Virus record (IMG/VR): IMGVR_UViG_3300024180_000007
Location: 1 to 56,414 of that record
Strand: one strand, 5' to 3'
Length of the DNA stretch: 56,414 bases
Source of the DNA: a virus
Every line of letters begins with the position of its first letter. The first letter of the stretch is position 1. This document shows, piece after piece, positions 36,008 through 44,086 of the stretch. The notes under the pieces are model-generated. The model did not search any database. It was not told the DNA's origin and saw only the letters and a list, made by a program, of their open reading frames with translations. Position numbers and translations under genes: made by a program.

Positions 36008-36521
36008 TTAAATATGTATTTATTTTTCGTTCAAAAGCTGAAAAATTGTTTCCTGTTCTATGTTCAATATCAGCGACCAGTTTATAGAACTTTTTATACT
36101 TACCAGTGTAGTGATTAACTTCCTTCCTCAAGTCACTTACCTCCAAATTTAACTTTTTATTTTGATTTACGAGAAATTTTATTCTGTTTTTTAAATCAGA
36201 ATCCAGTATTGGGTCAAAGTTTTCAACATTTTCAAGCCAATTATTGACAATATTATTGTATGAAAGCTGTATGTCAGGATCATATTTTATTATGTAAGGA
36301 AGTTGTTTTAGACTATGCAATACAGTTGCATGGTTTTTGTTGAAAACTTTTGCTATATCAGTTAAGCTCATTCGTAAATGTTTTCGTAAAATATCGTATA
36401 CAACAGCTCTTGCAAATATATACTCACGTTTTCTTGTATTTAACCTTGGGTCCAGTCCCAGTACTTCTTCTACATTTAGGATTATGGCCTCTATTGTTTT
36501 TTCTTTAAGAGATAATTTCAT
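35997..36521 (-). CDS. DnaA domain IV-like DNA-binding protein with coiled-coil tail
   Basis: 174 residues. Residues ~30-75 match the DNA-binding domain IV of DnaA: RKREYIFARAVVYDILRKHLRMSLTDIAKVFNKNHATVLHSLKQL, where NKNHATVLHS corresponds to the GRDHTTVLHA signature that contacts DnaA boxes. The AAA+ ATPase is absent. The C-terminal ~80 residues form a coiled coil (NRIKFLVNQNKKLNLEVSDLRKEVNHY), suggesting dimerisation. A role in origin recognition or transcription control of the phage is inferred. A second DnaA-like protein lies at 43248. Confidence 0.8.
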   Translation of the reverse strand: MKLSLKEKTIEAIILNVEEVLGLDPRLNTRKREYIFARAVVYDILRKHLRMSLTDIAKVFNKNHATVLHSLKQLPYIIKYDPDIQLSYNNIVNNWLENVENFDPILDSDLKNRIKFLVNQNKKLNLEVSDLRKEVNHYTGKYKKFYKLVADIEHRTGNNFSAFERKINTYLNGL

Positions 36522-36835
36522 TTTATATATGATTTTAAATTTATTAAATCTAAGTATTCATCAGATTCTATGATGTGAAAATCAGTTAGTGTAAGAAACT
36601 CCCCAGCAGACCTTAAAATTTCTATTGCAAAATATACTGGTTCATCTCTATGTATTACAACCCCACCAACCACGTATGTTGTAAGTTCATTTATAGGGTA
36701 CTCTTTTAGGTTGTTGTCTATATAGTCAGATATAAGTATTTTAAGAGTTATATCACTTAGTTCAGATAAAGAATCAATAAAATCATCTTCAACCTCATAT
36801 CCTTTATCCTTTATATACTTCGGTTTTAAACCCAT
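36518..36835 (-). CDS. Hypothetical early protein
   Basis: 105 residues, acidic (DDFIDSLSELSDITLKILISDYIDNNLKEYP), beta-rich in the second half (VVGGVVIHRDEPVYFAIEILRSAGEFLTLTDFHIIESDE). No family recognised. It overlaps DnaA-like by 4 bp (ATGA) and the VRR-NUC gene by 32 bp. Confidence 0.55.
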   Translation of the reverse strand: MGLKPKYIKDKGYEVEDDFIDSLSELSDITLKILISDYIDNNLKEYPINELTTYVVGGVVIHRDEPVYFAIEILRSAGEFLTLTDFHIIESDEYLDLINLKSYIK

Positions 36836-37043
36836 GCTTTTCTAATTCTTTTAATCTATATTTTTGTAGCTCTGACAAAACTCCTTTTGGTTTTTTTATT
36901 TCTGAAAAAAGCACGTCACAATTTGGAGGTAAAGCAATTAAATCTGGAATACCATTTTTATTTGTAAGCTTGAGTTTTATAACATAATAACCCTCAGCTT
37001 CGAGTTCTTTTATTCGTTTGTTTTGTATCTGTTGTTCCGTCAT
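36804..37043 (-). CDS. VRR-NUC domain nuclease
   Basis: 79 residues from ATG 37043 (MTEQQIQNKRIKEL). This is the whole PD-(D/E)XK-type VRR-NUC fold: EAEGYYVIKLKLTNKNGIPDLIALPPNCDVLFSEIKKPKGVLSELQKYRLKELEKHGFKTEVYKG. The catalytic set is GIPD (Asp) and E-I-K, followed by the family's Q-x-x-x-L helix. Stand-alone VRR-NUC proteins are frequent in phages beside helicases and are thought to cut branched DNA. A longer frame starting at 37160 runs into the membrane-protein gene and reads unnaturally, so the shorter start is preferred. Confidence 0.85.
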   Translation of the reverse strand: MTEQQIQNKRIKELEAEGYYVIKLKLTNKNGIPDLIALPPNCDVLFSEIKKPKGVLSELQKYRLKELEKHGFKTEVYKG

Positions 37044-37224
37044 GTCCGTTTTGTTTCCAATCAATCCAAAAGCCAACCGCAACCATAACGTGTAAAAATA
37101 TAGACAAAGCGTATTCATATAGGTCATGCCAGGTGGCAAAATGTAAATGTACGTGTCCAATTATCCAAAAAGGTATCGCCATTTGTTGACTGTACCAAAT
37201 TAAAAAAAATTTTATAAACTTCAT
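36994..37224 (-). CDS. Small membrane protein
   Basis: 76 residues. Two hydrophobic stretches (FIKFFLIWYSQQMAIPFWIIGHVHLHF and YALSIFLHVMVAVGFWI) separated by a His-rich segment, then a hydrophilic tail DWKQNGHDGTTDTKQTNKRTRS. Its start overlaps the helicase stop (ATGA) and its 3' end overlaps the nuclease start by 50 bp. Function unknown. Confidence 0.5.
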   Translation of the reverse strand: MKFIKFFLIWYSQQMAIPFWIIGHVHLHFATWHDLYEYALSIFLHVMVAVGFWIDWKQNGHDGTTDTKQTNKRTRS

Positions 37225-38450
37225 AGGGACAATAGATCTCTTTTAAAATGTCTTAGCGTATAATCTTTTTTCTTAGTTACAGCTTTGTAGATATCTTTTT
37301 CAATACCACCTCGTGAAAAAATCCAATAGACATCACTTTCAAGTCTGTCTTTTGTTGTCATTCTATCTCTTGACTGCCAGTAACTGGTTGCGCTAAAATC
37401 AATATTGTAATACACCAAGCAAGCAGCTTTCCTCAAAGATATACCTTCTCTTCCACTTACTATTTGCAAAGCTATGGTTTTATCTGTACTATTAAATTCT
37501 TCAAGCTCTGTGCATAATTGTTTACCATAAACTTCTTTTAGTGCATTCAATTCTTCCTTAAACTTATAGAATATTCCTACTTGTACATCAGCAAAATTGT
37601 CATGGATAAACTGTGCCTTACTTAAATCTAATATCATAGAGTTACCAGACTCAAATTTAACAGTACCAGAATACATTTGATGAAGTTTCATCATGAGCTT
37701 TACTGGTGTGTCAGCCAATATAACATCATTATTACCTTCAATAACTAAATGCTTTTTTAGTTTAGCTGTAAGGTCATAGGTCCTTGAATTCATCTCTACC
37801 TCTAATACATGTTCTTTGGTATTAACTTTGAACCCAGCTTCTTTTTGAGTGTATGAAATTGTATATGGTTTCATTTCGTCTATAATAGTTTGTAGGCCAT
37901 CAGAATAATCGTTTATGTAAAGAGAATTGATTTTTCTTTGCTTAACGTTTACGTATTGTTTAGAAAACTTATAAAAGTTTACATAATCACTAAATGGATG
38001 CCTACGAACTACAGAAACCTGATGGTACATTTGACTAAATGATTCAGGTGTTGGTGTTCCTGACAGGAATATTACAAAAGGGTCGTTTTCCAAGATCAAA
38101 GAACGAACTTGTTTTGACCTTTTGTTTCTTTTTGGAAATGCACCCATGCCATGAGCTTCATCACATATTACCATATCCCAACCTAATTGGTCTATTTTAT
38201 GTAATGACTCGTAATTTATAACTGTAATGCTGTATGATGGATTAAGAAGTTTATAATCACTTTCAATACTGCTTATGGCTTTTTTCTTGGTAATAAACAA
38301 GAGGTTCGATACTGGCAAAAGCGCACTTACACCCAAGCTCGTGAGAGTTTTACCAGTTCGTACCTCCATCGCAAGATAAACAAATTTATGTTTTTGCAAC
38401 AAAGGTTTGGCTTTATTTATTATTGATGTTTGATAGTCTCTAAACTCCAT
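37221..38450 (-). CDS. SF2 DNA helicase (SNF2-like/DEAH)
   Basis: 409 residues from ATG 38450; an upstream TTG at 38462 is less likely. Visible motifs: RDYQ (4-7), Walker A-like EVRTGKT (29-35), motif II DEAH (97-100), motif III SGTPT (130-134), and in the second RecA domain LQIVSGREGISLRKAACLVYYNIDFSATSYWQSRDRM, equivalent to motifs V-VI. This compact form is common in Bacteroidetes phages and probably acts in replication or recombination. The ATG lies one base after the primase stop. Confidence 0.9.
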   Translation of the reverse strand: MEFRDYQTSIINKAKPLLQKHKFVYLAMEVRTGKTLTSLGVSALLPVSNLLFITKKKAISSIESDYKLLNPSYSITVINYESLHKIDQLGWDMVICDEAHGMGAFPKRNKRSKQVRSLILENDPFVIFLSGTPTPESFSQMYHQVSVVRRHPFSDYVNFYKFSKQYVNVKQRKINSLYINDYSDGLQTIIDEMKPYTISYTQKEAGFKVNTKEHVLEVEMNSRTYDLTAKLKKHLVIEGNNDVILADTPVKLMMKLHQMYSGTVKFESGNSMILDLSKAQFIHDNFADVQVGIFYKFKEELNALKEVYGKQLCTELEEFNSTDKTIALQIVSGREGISLRKAACLVYYNIDFSATSYWQSRDRMTTKDRLESDVYWIFSRGGIEKDIYKAVTKKKDYTLRHFKRDLLSL

Positions 38451-38451
38451 A

Positions 38452-40863
38452 TTAAAAATCAAAATTACCGTTAGTTTCTAACTCATGTTTTGTTCTAAAA
38501 CGTAACCATCTACCTACAGAATCTCTATCAGCTTCAGGCTTACAGTCATACTTATACATTGAGTATGCTTCCAACCATTTGTTAAACTTAGTTCTTGATA
38601 CAGTCATTTTAGATTTAGGAGCAAAATCAGGATTGTCTTCTACAAAATCTAAATACAAATCATTTTTATAAACCTTGTAACCTTTTGCTAACTTTTCATT
38701 TATGTTGTTAGTTCCAATCAATCCACACCACTCTAAAAACTCATGACAGGTTGCAGCTGATAGCTGTCTGATTTTTAAGTTTACAAACTTTGATTTAATC
38801 AGTCCATGCATCATGTATTGTTGTAGGCATCCAATCATGTAGTTATCAAACTTACACCACTCTTCATCATCCCACTCTCCAAACATAAGCTTACCAAATT
38901 CTTTTAATGGTGTTAAATCTTTAGTGTAGTATTGTGCTAACTCCAGCTCCCACTTTCTCCTGGCAAAAGATGAACCTTGGCCTTTGATAGCGTAGTTAGT
39001 TGTGATAGCAATTTTAGGAGACTTACTAAATGGTATCTTTATAGCATCTTTGTTCTTTTTCTCCAACACCAATCCCTCTGTTATAACACTAAACAATCTT
39101 TCAAAATCAAAGTGCTTTTTAACATCATCAAAACATAAAACCTGTGTGTCAACGCTAACAGTCTGATAAGCAAAGCTTTTCTCAAAATTAAAAGACTTAC
39201 CATCTATAAACACTAATTTCTTCATGTGGCTCAGTGCATTCATAAACAATCCTTTACCTGTTCCTCCTTCAGGGTTGTCTGATATAACCTCATCGTTTAA
39301 AATGACAGCTGGACAGTAGGAAAGATTCTTCCACTGGTGTAGAAGATAACCTATTGTAGATTTCATAGATTTTATTCTGCTTTCATCCTGACCACATATG
39401 TTAGTAATGAACTGCTGGTAGTCACATCCATCTCCATCACATAGTTGAAAATTTCTGTCAATAACATGATCACTCCAAACGTATCCTCCCAAGTCTAAAT
39501 AATCAATCCTTGTTACAGAGTCATGCTTGACTTTGACAGCTCCGTTTTTATAGTACAAGTATGCAGTATCTTTGTTGTCCTCTATAAAGTACACATCTAT
39601 TGAAGATAGTAAAGTAAGAAACTCCTCTCTAAAATAACGTGTGTGTTCAGCAAAATAATTATAAACTGACAGGTCATCCACCTCCAGCAAATAATTAAGA
39701 ATAAAATCTTTTATTTCTTTTTCTGAAGTATGGTCTATTAAGTTGTTTGTCACTTTTACAAACACGTAATTTTTACTTCCTTCAGGATTAAATTTAAAGA
39801 ATCCATTTTCTTCTAAAAATTGTTTAAAAAGAATGTGTACTATTTTTATAACACCCTTATCGTTTTTAGTCCAAAACTGATTGTTTGCATTTTCTTGGTC
39901 TAATCTTGATATGACATTCTCTATTGTCGTTGGTTCTACATCAGAGTTCTCAAGCTCAACTCTGATATCTTTTTTTGACACACCACGTTTTAGCTTCATT
40001 CTCACATTGTTAACCTTGTCCTCGTCTTCGTAGTACTTAGTTCCGTGATTATGCTTCTGTGAGTATGCACTGTCTATAGTTCTTTTAATCTCTGATATTG
40101 TAAATGTTTTTGTTCTGTAGTTCATTAGCTGTGACTCAGCTAAAGACTGATAAATTCCAAAATCATTGAAAGCTGCAGCCAAAACATAAGCGTTGTTGTT
40201 TCTCTCCCCTTCATTCATAGGAAACTTTTTGGTCCACCACTTTACAAGTATATCTACTATCTTGTTCTCATCTGTCAAAGGGATGGTTGGTATATCTGAG
40301 TGCTTATTTATTTCTACATACTCTTGCTCTTCAATTTTATCCCATAAACTTGATTGTGCATTGATATGAATTAGTGGGTCATAAGACTCATAGCAGACAC
40401 GTGAGACATTTTTACAGGTCTTGTCAAAGTATTCGCTATCAAAGTAATTTTGAAGGCTTAAAAAGTAGCTTTTATGATTGTCTTGAATAGGTGGTATTTT
40501 TACCAGTGCCTTTAATCCATTTCCACTTGGAGAAATAAATACAGAGTACACATATTTATCTTTTGATAGTCTCTCTTTTTCTTGCAGCAAATCTCTGTTT
40601 GATTTGTAACCATCAAAATCTAAGCAGATAAATCCACTGTGTTCCTTTAACGCATTGTCAGCTCTTTTAGAAAACAAGCCACTGAAACAAATTGCTGGTA
40701 ATTTTTGCTTGAGAATGTTTCTATTTTCCTTGTCTTTCTCTGCTCGTATCTTTTTTACTATATCTTTTGAAGCTCCGTCCTGTATTCTTGTAAGTATTAA
40801 ATTTATGTTTCTATAGAAGGGCTGAGATGTCTGTTTTATGTCTTTAAATATTGTAATGTCCAT
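38452..40863 (-). CDS. Primase-helicase: VirE-N/BT4734-like primase fused to SF3-type helicase
   Basis: 803 residues. The N-terminal primase-like region carries ICFSGLFSKRADNALKEHSGFICLDFDGY (about 58-86, with CLDFDG 80-85) and SPSGNGLKALVKI (111-123), the core of BT4734/VirE-N proteins. Residues ~180-330 include a helical PriCT-like part (AAAFNDFGIYQSLAESQLMNY). The C-terminal half holds a helicase ATPase with Walker A EGGTGKG (~532-538) and LCFDDVKKHFD (~573-583). It should open and prime the replication fork; no separate DNA polymerase is encoded, so host polymerase is presumably recruited. The start codon lies within an array of 11-bp-phased TGTC repeats. Confidence 0.85.
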   Translation of the reverse strand: MDITIFKDIKQTSQPFYRNINLILTRIQDGASKDIVKKIRAEKDKENRNILKQKLPAICFSGLFSKRADNALKEHSGFICLDFDGYKSNRDLLQEKERLSKDKYVYSVFISPSGNGLKALVKIPPIQDNHKSYFLSLQNYFDSEYFDKTCKNVSRVCYESYDPLIHINAQSSLWDKIEEQEYVEINKHSDIPTIPLTDENKIVDILVKWWTKKFPMNEGERNNNAYVLAAAFNDFGIYQSLAESQLMNYRTKTFTISEIKRTIDSAYSQKHNHGTKYYEDEDKVNNVRMKLKRGVSKKDIRVELENSDVEPTTIENVISRLDQENANNQFWTKNDKGVIKIVHILFKQFLEENGFFKFNPEGSKNYVFVKVTNNLIDHTSEKEIKDFILNYLLEVDDLSVYNYFAEHTRYFREEFLTLLSSIDVYFIEDNKDTAYLYYKNGAVKVKHDSVTRIDYLDLGGYVWSDHVIDRNFQLCDGDGCDYQQFITNICGQDESRIKSMKSTIGYLLHQWKNLSYCPAVILNDEVISDNPEGGTGKGLFMNALSHMKKLVFIDGKSFNFEKSFAYQTVSVDTQVLCFDDVKKHFDFERLFSVITEGLVLEKKNKDAIKIPFSKSPKIAITTNYAIKGQGSSFARRKWELELAQYYTKDLTPLKEFGKLMFGEWDDEEWCKFDNYMIGCLQQYMMHGLIKSKFVNLKIRQLSAATCHEFLEWCGLIGTNNINEKLAKGYKVYKNDLYLDFVEDNPDFAPKSKMTVSRTKFNKWLEAYSMYKYDCKPEADRDSVGRWLRFRTKHELETNGNFDF

Positions 40864-40887
40864 TTTATGTCGATTTAATGTCGTTTT
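40828..40887. repeat. 11-bp-phased TGTC repeat array over the primase start
   Basis: TGTC occurs at 40828, 40839, 40857, 40868 and 40879: steps of 11, 18, 11 and 11 bp. Units read ATGTCTGTTTT, ATGTCTTTAAA, ATGTCCATTTT, ATGTCGATTTA and ATGTCGTTTTA on the plus strand. The array straddles the primase ATG (40863), so protein binding there would affect its expression. Confidence 0.6.
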
Positions 40888-41045
40888 AATTTTATCTATT
40901 TTACTGATATTTAACTATTTATATTATTTAATGTTGATAATGTTAATAATAATGTTAAAAATATAGATAAGTAATAGTTGATTTAATTTTTTTATTATAG
41001 AGTCCAGTATAACCCCTTAAAAGTGACATTCGTCACAGTTTGAAG
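40888..41045. promoter_or_regulatory. AT-rich spacer upstream of the primase gene
   Basis: Non-coding. It contains TGTTGATAA and TGTTAATAA (40932-40949, 9-bp step), nearly identical to a pair at 48130-48147 upstream of groEL. It also holds the inverted repeat GTGAC-ATTC-GTCAC near 41025. It is a candidate operator or origin segment; a clear -7 box was not identified. Confidence 0.4.
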
Positions 41046-41070
41046 CAAAGAAAAGGGGCAAAAGCCCCTT
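41046..41070 (-). terminator. Intrinsic terminator, minus strand
   Basis: Perfect 7-bp stem AAGGGGC / GCCCCTT (41053-41059, 41064-41070) with a 4-nt loop. On the minus strand it is followed by TTTTCTTTG. It ends the recombination-gene transcript before the primase unit. Confidence 0.8.
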
Positions 41071-41090
41071 CGTCTTATCGCTCCGTAAAT

Positions 41091-41342
41091 TTAAAAAAGG
41101 TCATCGTCTTTAGCTTCAGCTTTTTGTTCTGGCTTAAATGTATCAATGGCCACATAGTGTGTCTTACCATACTGGTCTACCTCTCTCTTTTTTTGTACAA
41201 TAAGTTTAACATATTTCTTGTCATTGTACTCAAAAATAAACTCTTTTGGAAGATCAGATAAACATACCGATACAGCCACTTGGTCTCCATCGAACTTTGA
41301 TTTTCCACTTCCTACGTAAATTTTGTCTTTTTGTTCACTCAT
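41091..41342 (-). CDS. Small acidic-tailed protein, ssDNA-binding candidate
   Basis: 83 residues. Beta-rich body (IYVGSGKSKFDGDQVAVSVCLSDLPKEFIFEYNDKKYVKLIVQKKREVDQYGKTHYVAIDTF) ending in KPEQKAEAKDDDLF. The acidic tip with terminal Phe resembles the C-terminal tip of SSB proteins, and the neighbours are exonuclease and annealing protein, so ssDNA binding is a reasonable but unproven guess. Confidence 0.55.
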   Translation of the reverse strand: MSEQKDKIYVGSGKSKFDGDQVAVSVCLSDLPKEFIFEYNDKKYVKLIVQKKREVDQYGKTHYVAIDTFKPEQKAEAKDDDLF

Positions 41343-41343
41343 T

Positions 41344-41526
41344 TTATTTAATTTTAATTGTTCGCTCCATATGGTTTAATGTAGATAACATAATTTTATT
41401 TTTCTGCTCTACGCTGTCACAGGACATTGGAACTTCTATCCACATAACAGTTTCTTTTGGCGTTAACTTAAACGGACTACAGAGTCTGTCTATGTATGTA
41501 CGCATTGATGTCTTCAGTTGATTCAT
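41344..41526 (-). CDS. Small early protein, unknown
   Basis: 60 residues from ATG 41526 (MNQLKTSMRTYIDRLCSPFKLTPKETVMWIEVPMSCDSVEQKNKIMLSTLNHMERTIKIK). It overlaps the end of the exonuclease gene by 50 bp, and the SSB-like gene ATG follows its stop closely. The earlier in-frame codon is not an ATG with a better context. No family recognised. Confidence 0.5.
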   Translation of the reverse strand: MNQLKTSMRTYIDRLCSPFKLTPKETVMWIEVPMSCDSVEQKNKIMLSTLNHMERTIKIK

Positions 41527-42217
41527 TGCTAAAAAATTTAGTGTAAACTTCAACAGCTCTTTCTACCTTTTCCTGTCCACCACTTAAAAAAGTAGAAGAA
41601 CAATCAAAAATACCGAGTCTTCCAGTTCTCTTGTCAATAACAAAAAATACAAGGGGCTTATTGAATAGTCTCTGATAAATGTAAGCTTGACTGTCATAAT
41701 TATAAGTCTTTGCACTGTACATAAATTTATCAATATCAGAACTTGTTTTAATGTCAATAATTAACTCGCTGCCGTTGTTTATAATATCAGCTTTTCCTTT
41801 CCAATCTAAATTCATTATTTTTTGAATCTCAGGAACTTCAAACTGATTTCCTTCCTCATAGATGAGGTCACACATCTCCATGTTAGATGTCATTTTAGTA
41901 CACAGGAAATCAAGATGCTCTTTCTCTTTTTTAAGTAAAAGCATTTCTCCGACTTCAGCTTCCTTCTCTTTATAACGCACAGTGTTACGTGACGCTACAT
42001 CAACAACCTGAAAGTCATCTAACTTGTGTGGCTCTAAGATTTTAGTATGGAAGTATCTGCCCTCTAACATGGGCTTTGTAAATTCAGAGCTAACTCTAAA
42101 TTGCGTAGGATTCTTGAGCAGCTTACCTATATCAGAGTTGGACAGGTATTGTTGTCCGAACTCTCCATAGTATTTGCTGTCATCCTCAAGAGCCTTGAGT
42201 ATATCTGCTTTAGTCAT
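41477..42217 (-). CDS. PD-(D/E)XK exonuclease (RecE/lambda-exonuclease type)
   Basis: 246 residues. An early LSNSDIGKLLKNPTQFR and GRYFHTKILEP (H57) are followed by the nuclease core WKGKADIINNGSELIIDIKTSSD. D144 and D155-I-K157 provide the metal site, and YDSQAYIYQ (174-182) is the family's QxxxY helix. Such enzymes degrade the 5' strand of dsDNA ends and work with an annealing protein; the adjacent DUF1071-like gene (8-bp overlap) completes a two-component recombination system. Confidence 0.9.
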   Translation of the reverse strand: MTKADILKALEDDSKYYGEFGQQYLSNSDIGKLLKNPTQFRVSSEFTKPMLEGRYFHTKILEPHKLDDFQVVDVASRNTVRYKEKEAEVGEMLLLKKEKEHLDFLCTKMTSNMEMCDLIYEEGNQFEVPEIQKIMNLDWKGKADIINNGSELIIDIKTSSDIDKFMYSAKTYNYDSQAYIYQRLFNKPLVFFVIDKRTGRLGIFDCSSTFLSGGQEKVERAVEVYTKFFSNESTEDINAYIHRQTL

Positions 42218-42836
42218 TCTTTATATTTTTTTTGATTTCAGTCTTAACCTTGGCACTAATCTTATACTTGGTCTCAAGATTCTTTACTATCGTAGCCAAT
42301 CCTAACTCTTTGTTTTTAGAAACATAAGTCAGCACCTTGCTCCAGTTTGTATCTCCAATGTTAAGCTCGTATGTAGTTACAGTTTTTTTATCACTGGCAC
42401 TGGCTTTTACTGGTGCTTTTGCAATATCCTGTCCTGTAGTTTCTAATAGGTCCTCTCCAGCATACAAACTTAATCCAAGTCCATGCATAGCAATTGCTTT
42501 TGCTGTTGCTCTTTGAATAGCTGTGTTAACGTCCATAGATGTAATCTTGTCAACTGTAATAGACTTGTTTCTGAAATCTTTAATTGGAAGATAATCAATA
42601 TGTTCAATACTGTTGACTACTATTCCAACCTTTACATATCCTGTAACGCCATCAGTGAACCAGTTTAATCCAGTCTCAGGAGATTCGTATACATTTCTTT
42701 GTGCATCGGAATGCTCTAATTTTAGGTATGCCCACGCATTTGCCCATGATAGGTAATCGAGGTTACCTTTTTTTTCTACCTTGCTCTTTACATTAACTGC
42801 AACAAGCTTTTCAAAATAACTTTGTTTTGTACTCAT
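42210..42836 (-). CDS. Single-strand annealing protein (DUF1071-like)
   Basis: 208 residues. YFEKLVAVNVKSKVEKKGNLDYLSWANAWAYLKLEHSDAQRNVYES, then GYVKVGIVVNSIEHIDYLPIKDFRNKSI and NTAIQRATAKAIAMHGLGLSLYAGEDL are the hallmarks of DUF1071, a phage annealing-protein family of the Rad52-like group (family placement from memory). The C-terminus is a Lys-rich helical tail. It pairs with the exonuclease downstream for strand-annealing recombination and concatemer formation. Confidence 0.8.
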   Translation of the reverse strand: MSTKQSYFEKLVAVNVKSKVEKKGNLDYLSWANAWAYLKLEHSDAQRNVYESPETGLNWFTDGVTGYVKVGIVVNSIEHIDYLPIKDFRNKSITVDKITSMDVNTAIQRATAKAIAMHGLGLSLYAGEDLLETTGQDIAKAPVKASASDKKTVTTYELNIGDTNWSKVLTYVSKNKELGLATIVKNLETKYKISAKVKTEIKKNIKND

Positions 42837-42847
42837 TTGATTTTAAT

Positions 42848-43246
42848 TTAATTAATAATTGATTTTAATTTTAACTGCAGCTCTGCATACTTATTCAAAG
42901 CTACTTCTCTTCTATTTTTTAAGTTCTTAATATGCTTATCGTTTTTCCGTGTGTTCACTTCATTCTTGATTTTTGTTTCAATAAGGTCCAGCTTGTGCAG
43001 ACAGTTTGATATGCCTAATTTTACACAGCCCACGTTCCAACCATTTTCATAGAAATAAGAATATTCTATTGGTGTACACTCTTTATAATACGAACCTCCT
43101 TTACCAGTATTTAGTATTTCGATTCGGTCACTAAATTTTTGAATCTTCACACCTCTTTTTATAACATTAAAACCTACAGGCTGGTCACTTATAACTGCCT
43201 GATTCTGTTCAGATGCTTGATGTAATATTTCTTTAAGACTGTACAT
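42848..43246 (-). CDS. Hypothetical early protein
   Basis: 132 residues. A beta-rich N-terminal part (FNVIKRGVKIQKFSDRIEILNTGKGGSYYKECTPIEYSYFYENGWNVGCVKLGISN) and a helical Lys-rich C-terminal part (KHIKNLKNRREVALNKYAELQLKLKS). It sits between the DnaA-like gene and the annealing protein. No family recognised. Confidence 0.55.
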   Translation of the reverse strand: MYSLKEILHQASEQNQAVISDQPVGFNVIKRGVKIQKFSDRIEILNTGKGGSYYKECTPIEYSYFYENGWNVGCVKLGISNCLHKLDLIETKIKNEVNTRKNDKHIKNLKNRREVALNKYAELQLKLKSIIN

Positions 43247-43247
43247 T

Positions 43248-43541
43248 TTACTTTTTTAATATTTCTGTTATAAAGTTTTGAAAGTCAGCATCCCCATCAA
43301 TCAACTCTTTAGCTTTCTTGTAGCTGTAAAGAATATTGGAGTGCGTCACGGCATGTCCGTTCTCTTCCATAAATCTTTTTATGTAGGAAACTCTAATAGG
43401 TCTCTCCATACATAAATAATAAAGCAGCTGCCTTGCATCTACAATGTCTCGTCTTCTGTTTTTTGTAAACATATCATCTAATGTGATATGAAATTTTTTA
43501 GCTATTGCTGTAGCATAAACATCAAATATGTCTCTCTTCAT
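43248..43541 (-). CDS. Second DnaA domain IV-like protein
   Basis: 97 residues consisting of little but a DnaA C-terminal DNA-binding domain: IAKKFHITLDDMFTKNRRRDIVDARQLLYYLCMERPIRVSYIKRFMEENGHAVTHSNILYSYKKAKELI. The KNRRRDIVDARQ block equals the SKRRxxxIVxARQ of DnaA, and HAVTHSNILYSYKK stands for RDHTTVLHAxRK. No ATPase or coiled coil. It may bind DnaA-box-like sites in phage or host DNA. It differs markedly from the first DnaA-like protein (35997), so it is not a recent duplicate. Confidence 0.8.
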   Translation of the reverse strand: MKRDIFDVYATAIAKKFHITLDDMFTKNRRRDIVDARQLLYYLCMERPIRVSYIKRFMEENGHAVTHSNILYSYKKAKELIDGDADFQNFITEILKK

Positions 43542-43793
43542 CTATTGGTTTTTTAGTTTGTTTAATTCAAAATTTAAGTGATCTATAGCTTTCTGAATAT
43601 CCTCGTTTGGAGACTCGTGCTTTTTGTATGCTCTCAAGATATAAGTACATGCAGTTCCAAGGTTGTAATTTAAATCAAAATTGGTCACTACGTCTATAGC
43701 TTTGTAATTATTTTTACCATCGTAGTACGATGGCGTTTCAACCTTCCCTTGGTCAGAGCTGGTGGTGGTCCAGTATTTTTTGTTTATATCCAT
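43542..43793 (-). CDS. DUF3310-like protein
   Basis: 83 residues. YKAIDVVTNFDLNYNLGTACTYILRAYKKHESPNEDIQKAIDHLNFEL matches the DUF3310 consensus (YE-x-ID-V...LGN-A-x-KYILRA-x-K...EDL-x-KA-x-x-YL), a very common phage protein of unknown nucleotide-related role. ATG at 43793 is chosen because the alternative at 43826 would place the N-terminus within a terminator stem. Confidence 0.8.
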   Translation of the reverse strand: MDINKKYWTTTSSDQGKVETPSYYDGKNNYKAIDVVTNFDLNYNLGTACTYILRAYKKHESPNEDIQKAIDHLNFELNKLKNQ

Positions 43794-43814
43794 TTTCGTT
43801 ATGTTTTGTACCAC

Positions 43815-43841
43815 AAAAACCCCCATGCGTAAACATGGAGG
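43815..43841 (-). terminator. Intrinsic terminator, minus strand
   Basis: Minus-strand stem CCTCCATG / CATGGGGG with one G-U pair and loop TTTACG, then TTTTTG and GTGGTAC. The G-U pair works only on the minus transcript. The same GTGGTAC follow-on occurs at the terminator at 45656. Confidence 0.75.
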
Positions 43842-43880
43842 CGATTGCTTGAATCAACTACAATTCAGATTAATGGCTAA

Positions 43881-44054
43881 CTATATTCCCAGTGGGTAAT
43901 CATCTTCTACTTCTTCATGCTCAACATCGATTGTGTTTTCTTCGTCATCAACATTGTTTATTATATTGTGACACATAGCCATGTGGATAGCGTTGTTTCT
44001 TGTGATAGGGTCGCTTGGGTCAAACGACTCGAAAAGTTTTTGTAATATGCTCAT
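43881..44054 (-). CDS. Small acidic early protein, 57 aa
   Basis: MSILQKLFESFDPSDPITRN, then NAIHMAMCHNIINNVDDEEN and an acidic end (EHEEVEDDYPLGI). ATG 44054 has an A/T-rich leader (aatcaaatt) like its neighbours. Located between two minus-strand genes, ahead of a terminator. No family recognised. Confidence 0.6.
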   Translation of the reverse strand: MSILQKLFESFDPSDPITRNNAIHMAMCHNIINNVDDEENTIDVEHEEVEDDYPLGI

Positions 44055-44086
44055 AATTTGATTAAATTTTAATTATACTTGGTTTG

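Noticed and set aside
37044-37160. N-terminal extension of the VRR-NUC gene
   Set aside because: The extra 39 residues lie wholly within the membrane-protein gene in another frame and do not resemble the family.
38452-40863. Family A or B DNA polymerase
   Set aside because: The only large replication protein shows primase and SF3 helicase motifs, not polymerase motifs A-C.
40828-40949. CRISPR array
   Set aside because: Units are only ~11 bp with no spacers; no CRISPR-type repeat exists in the window.
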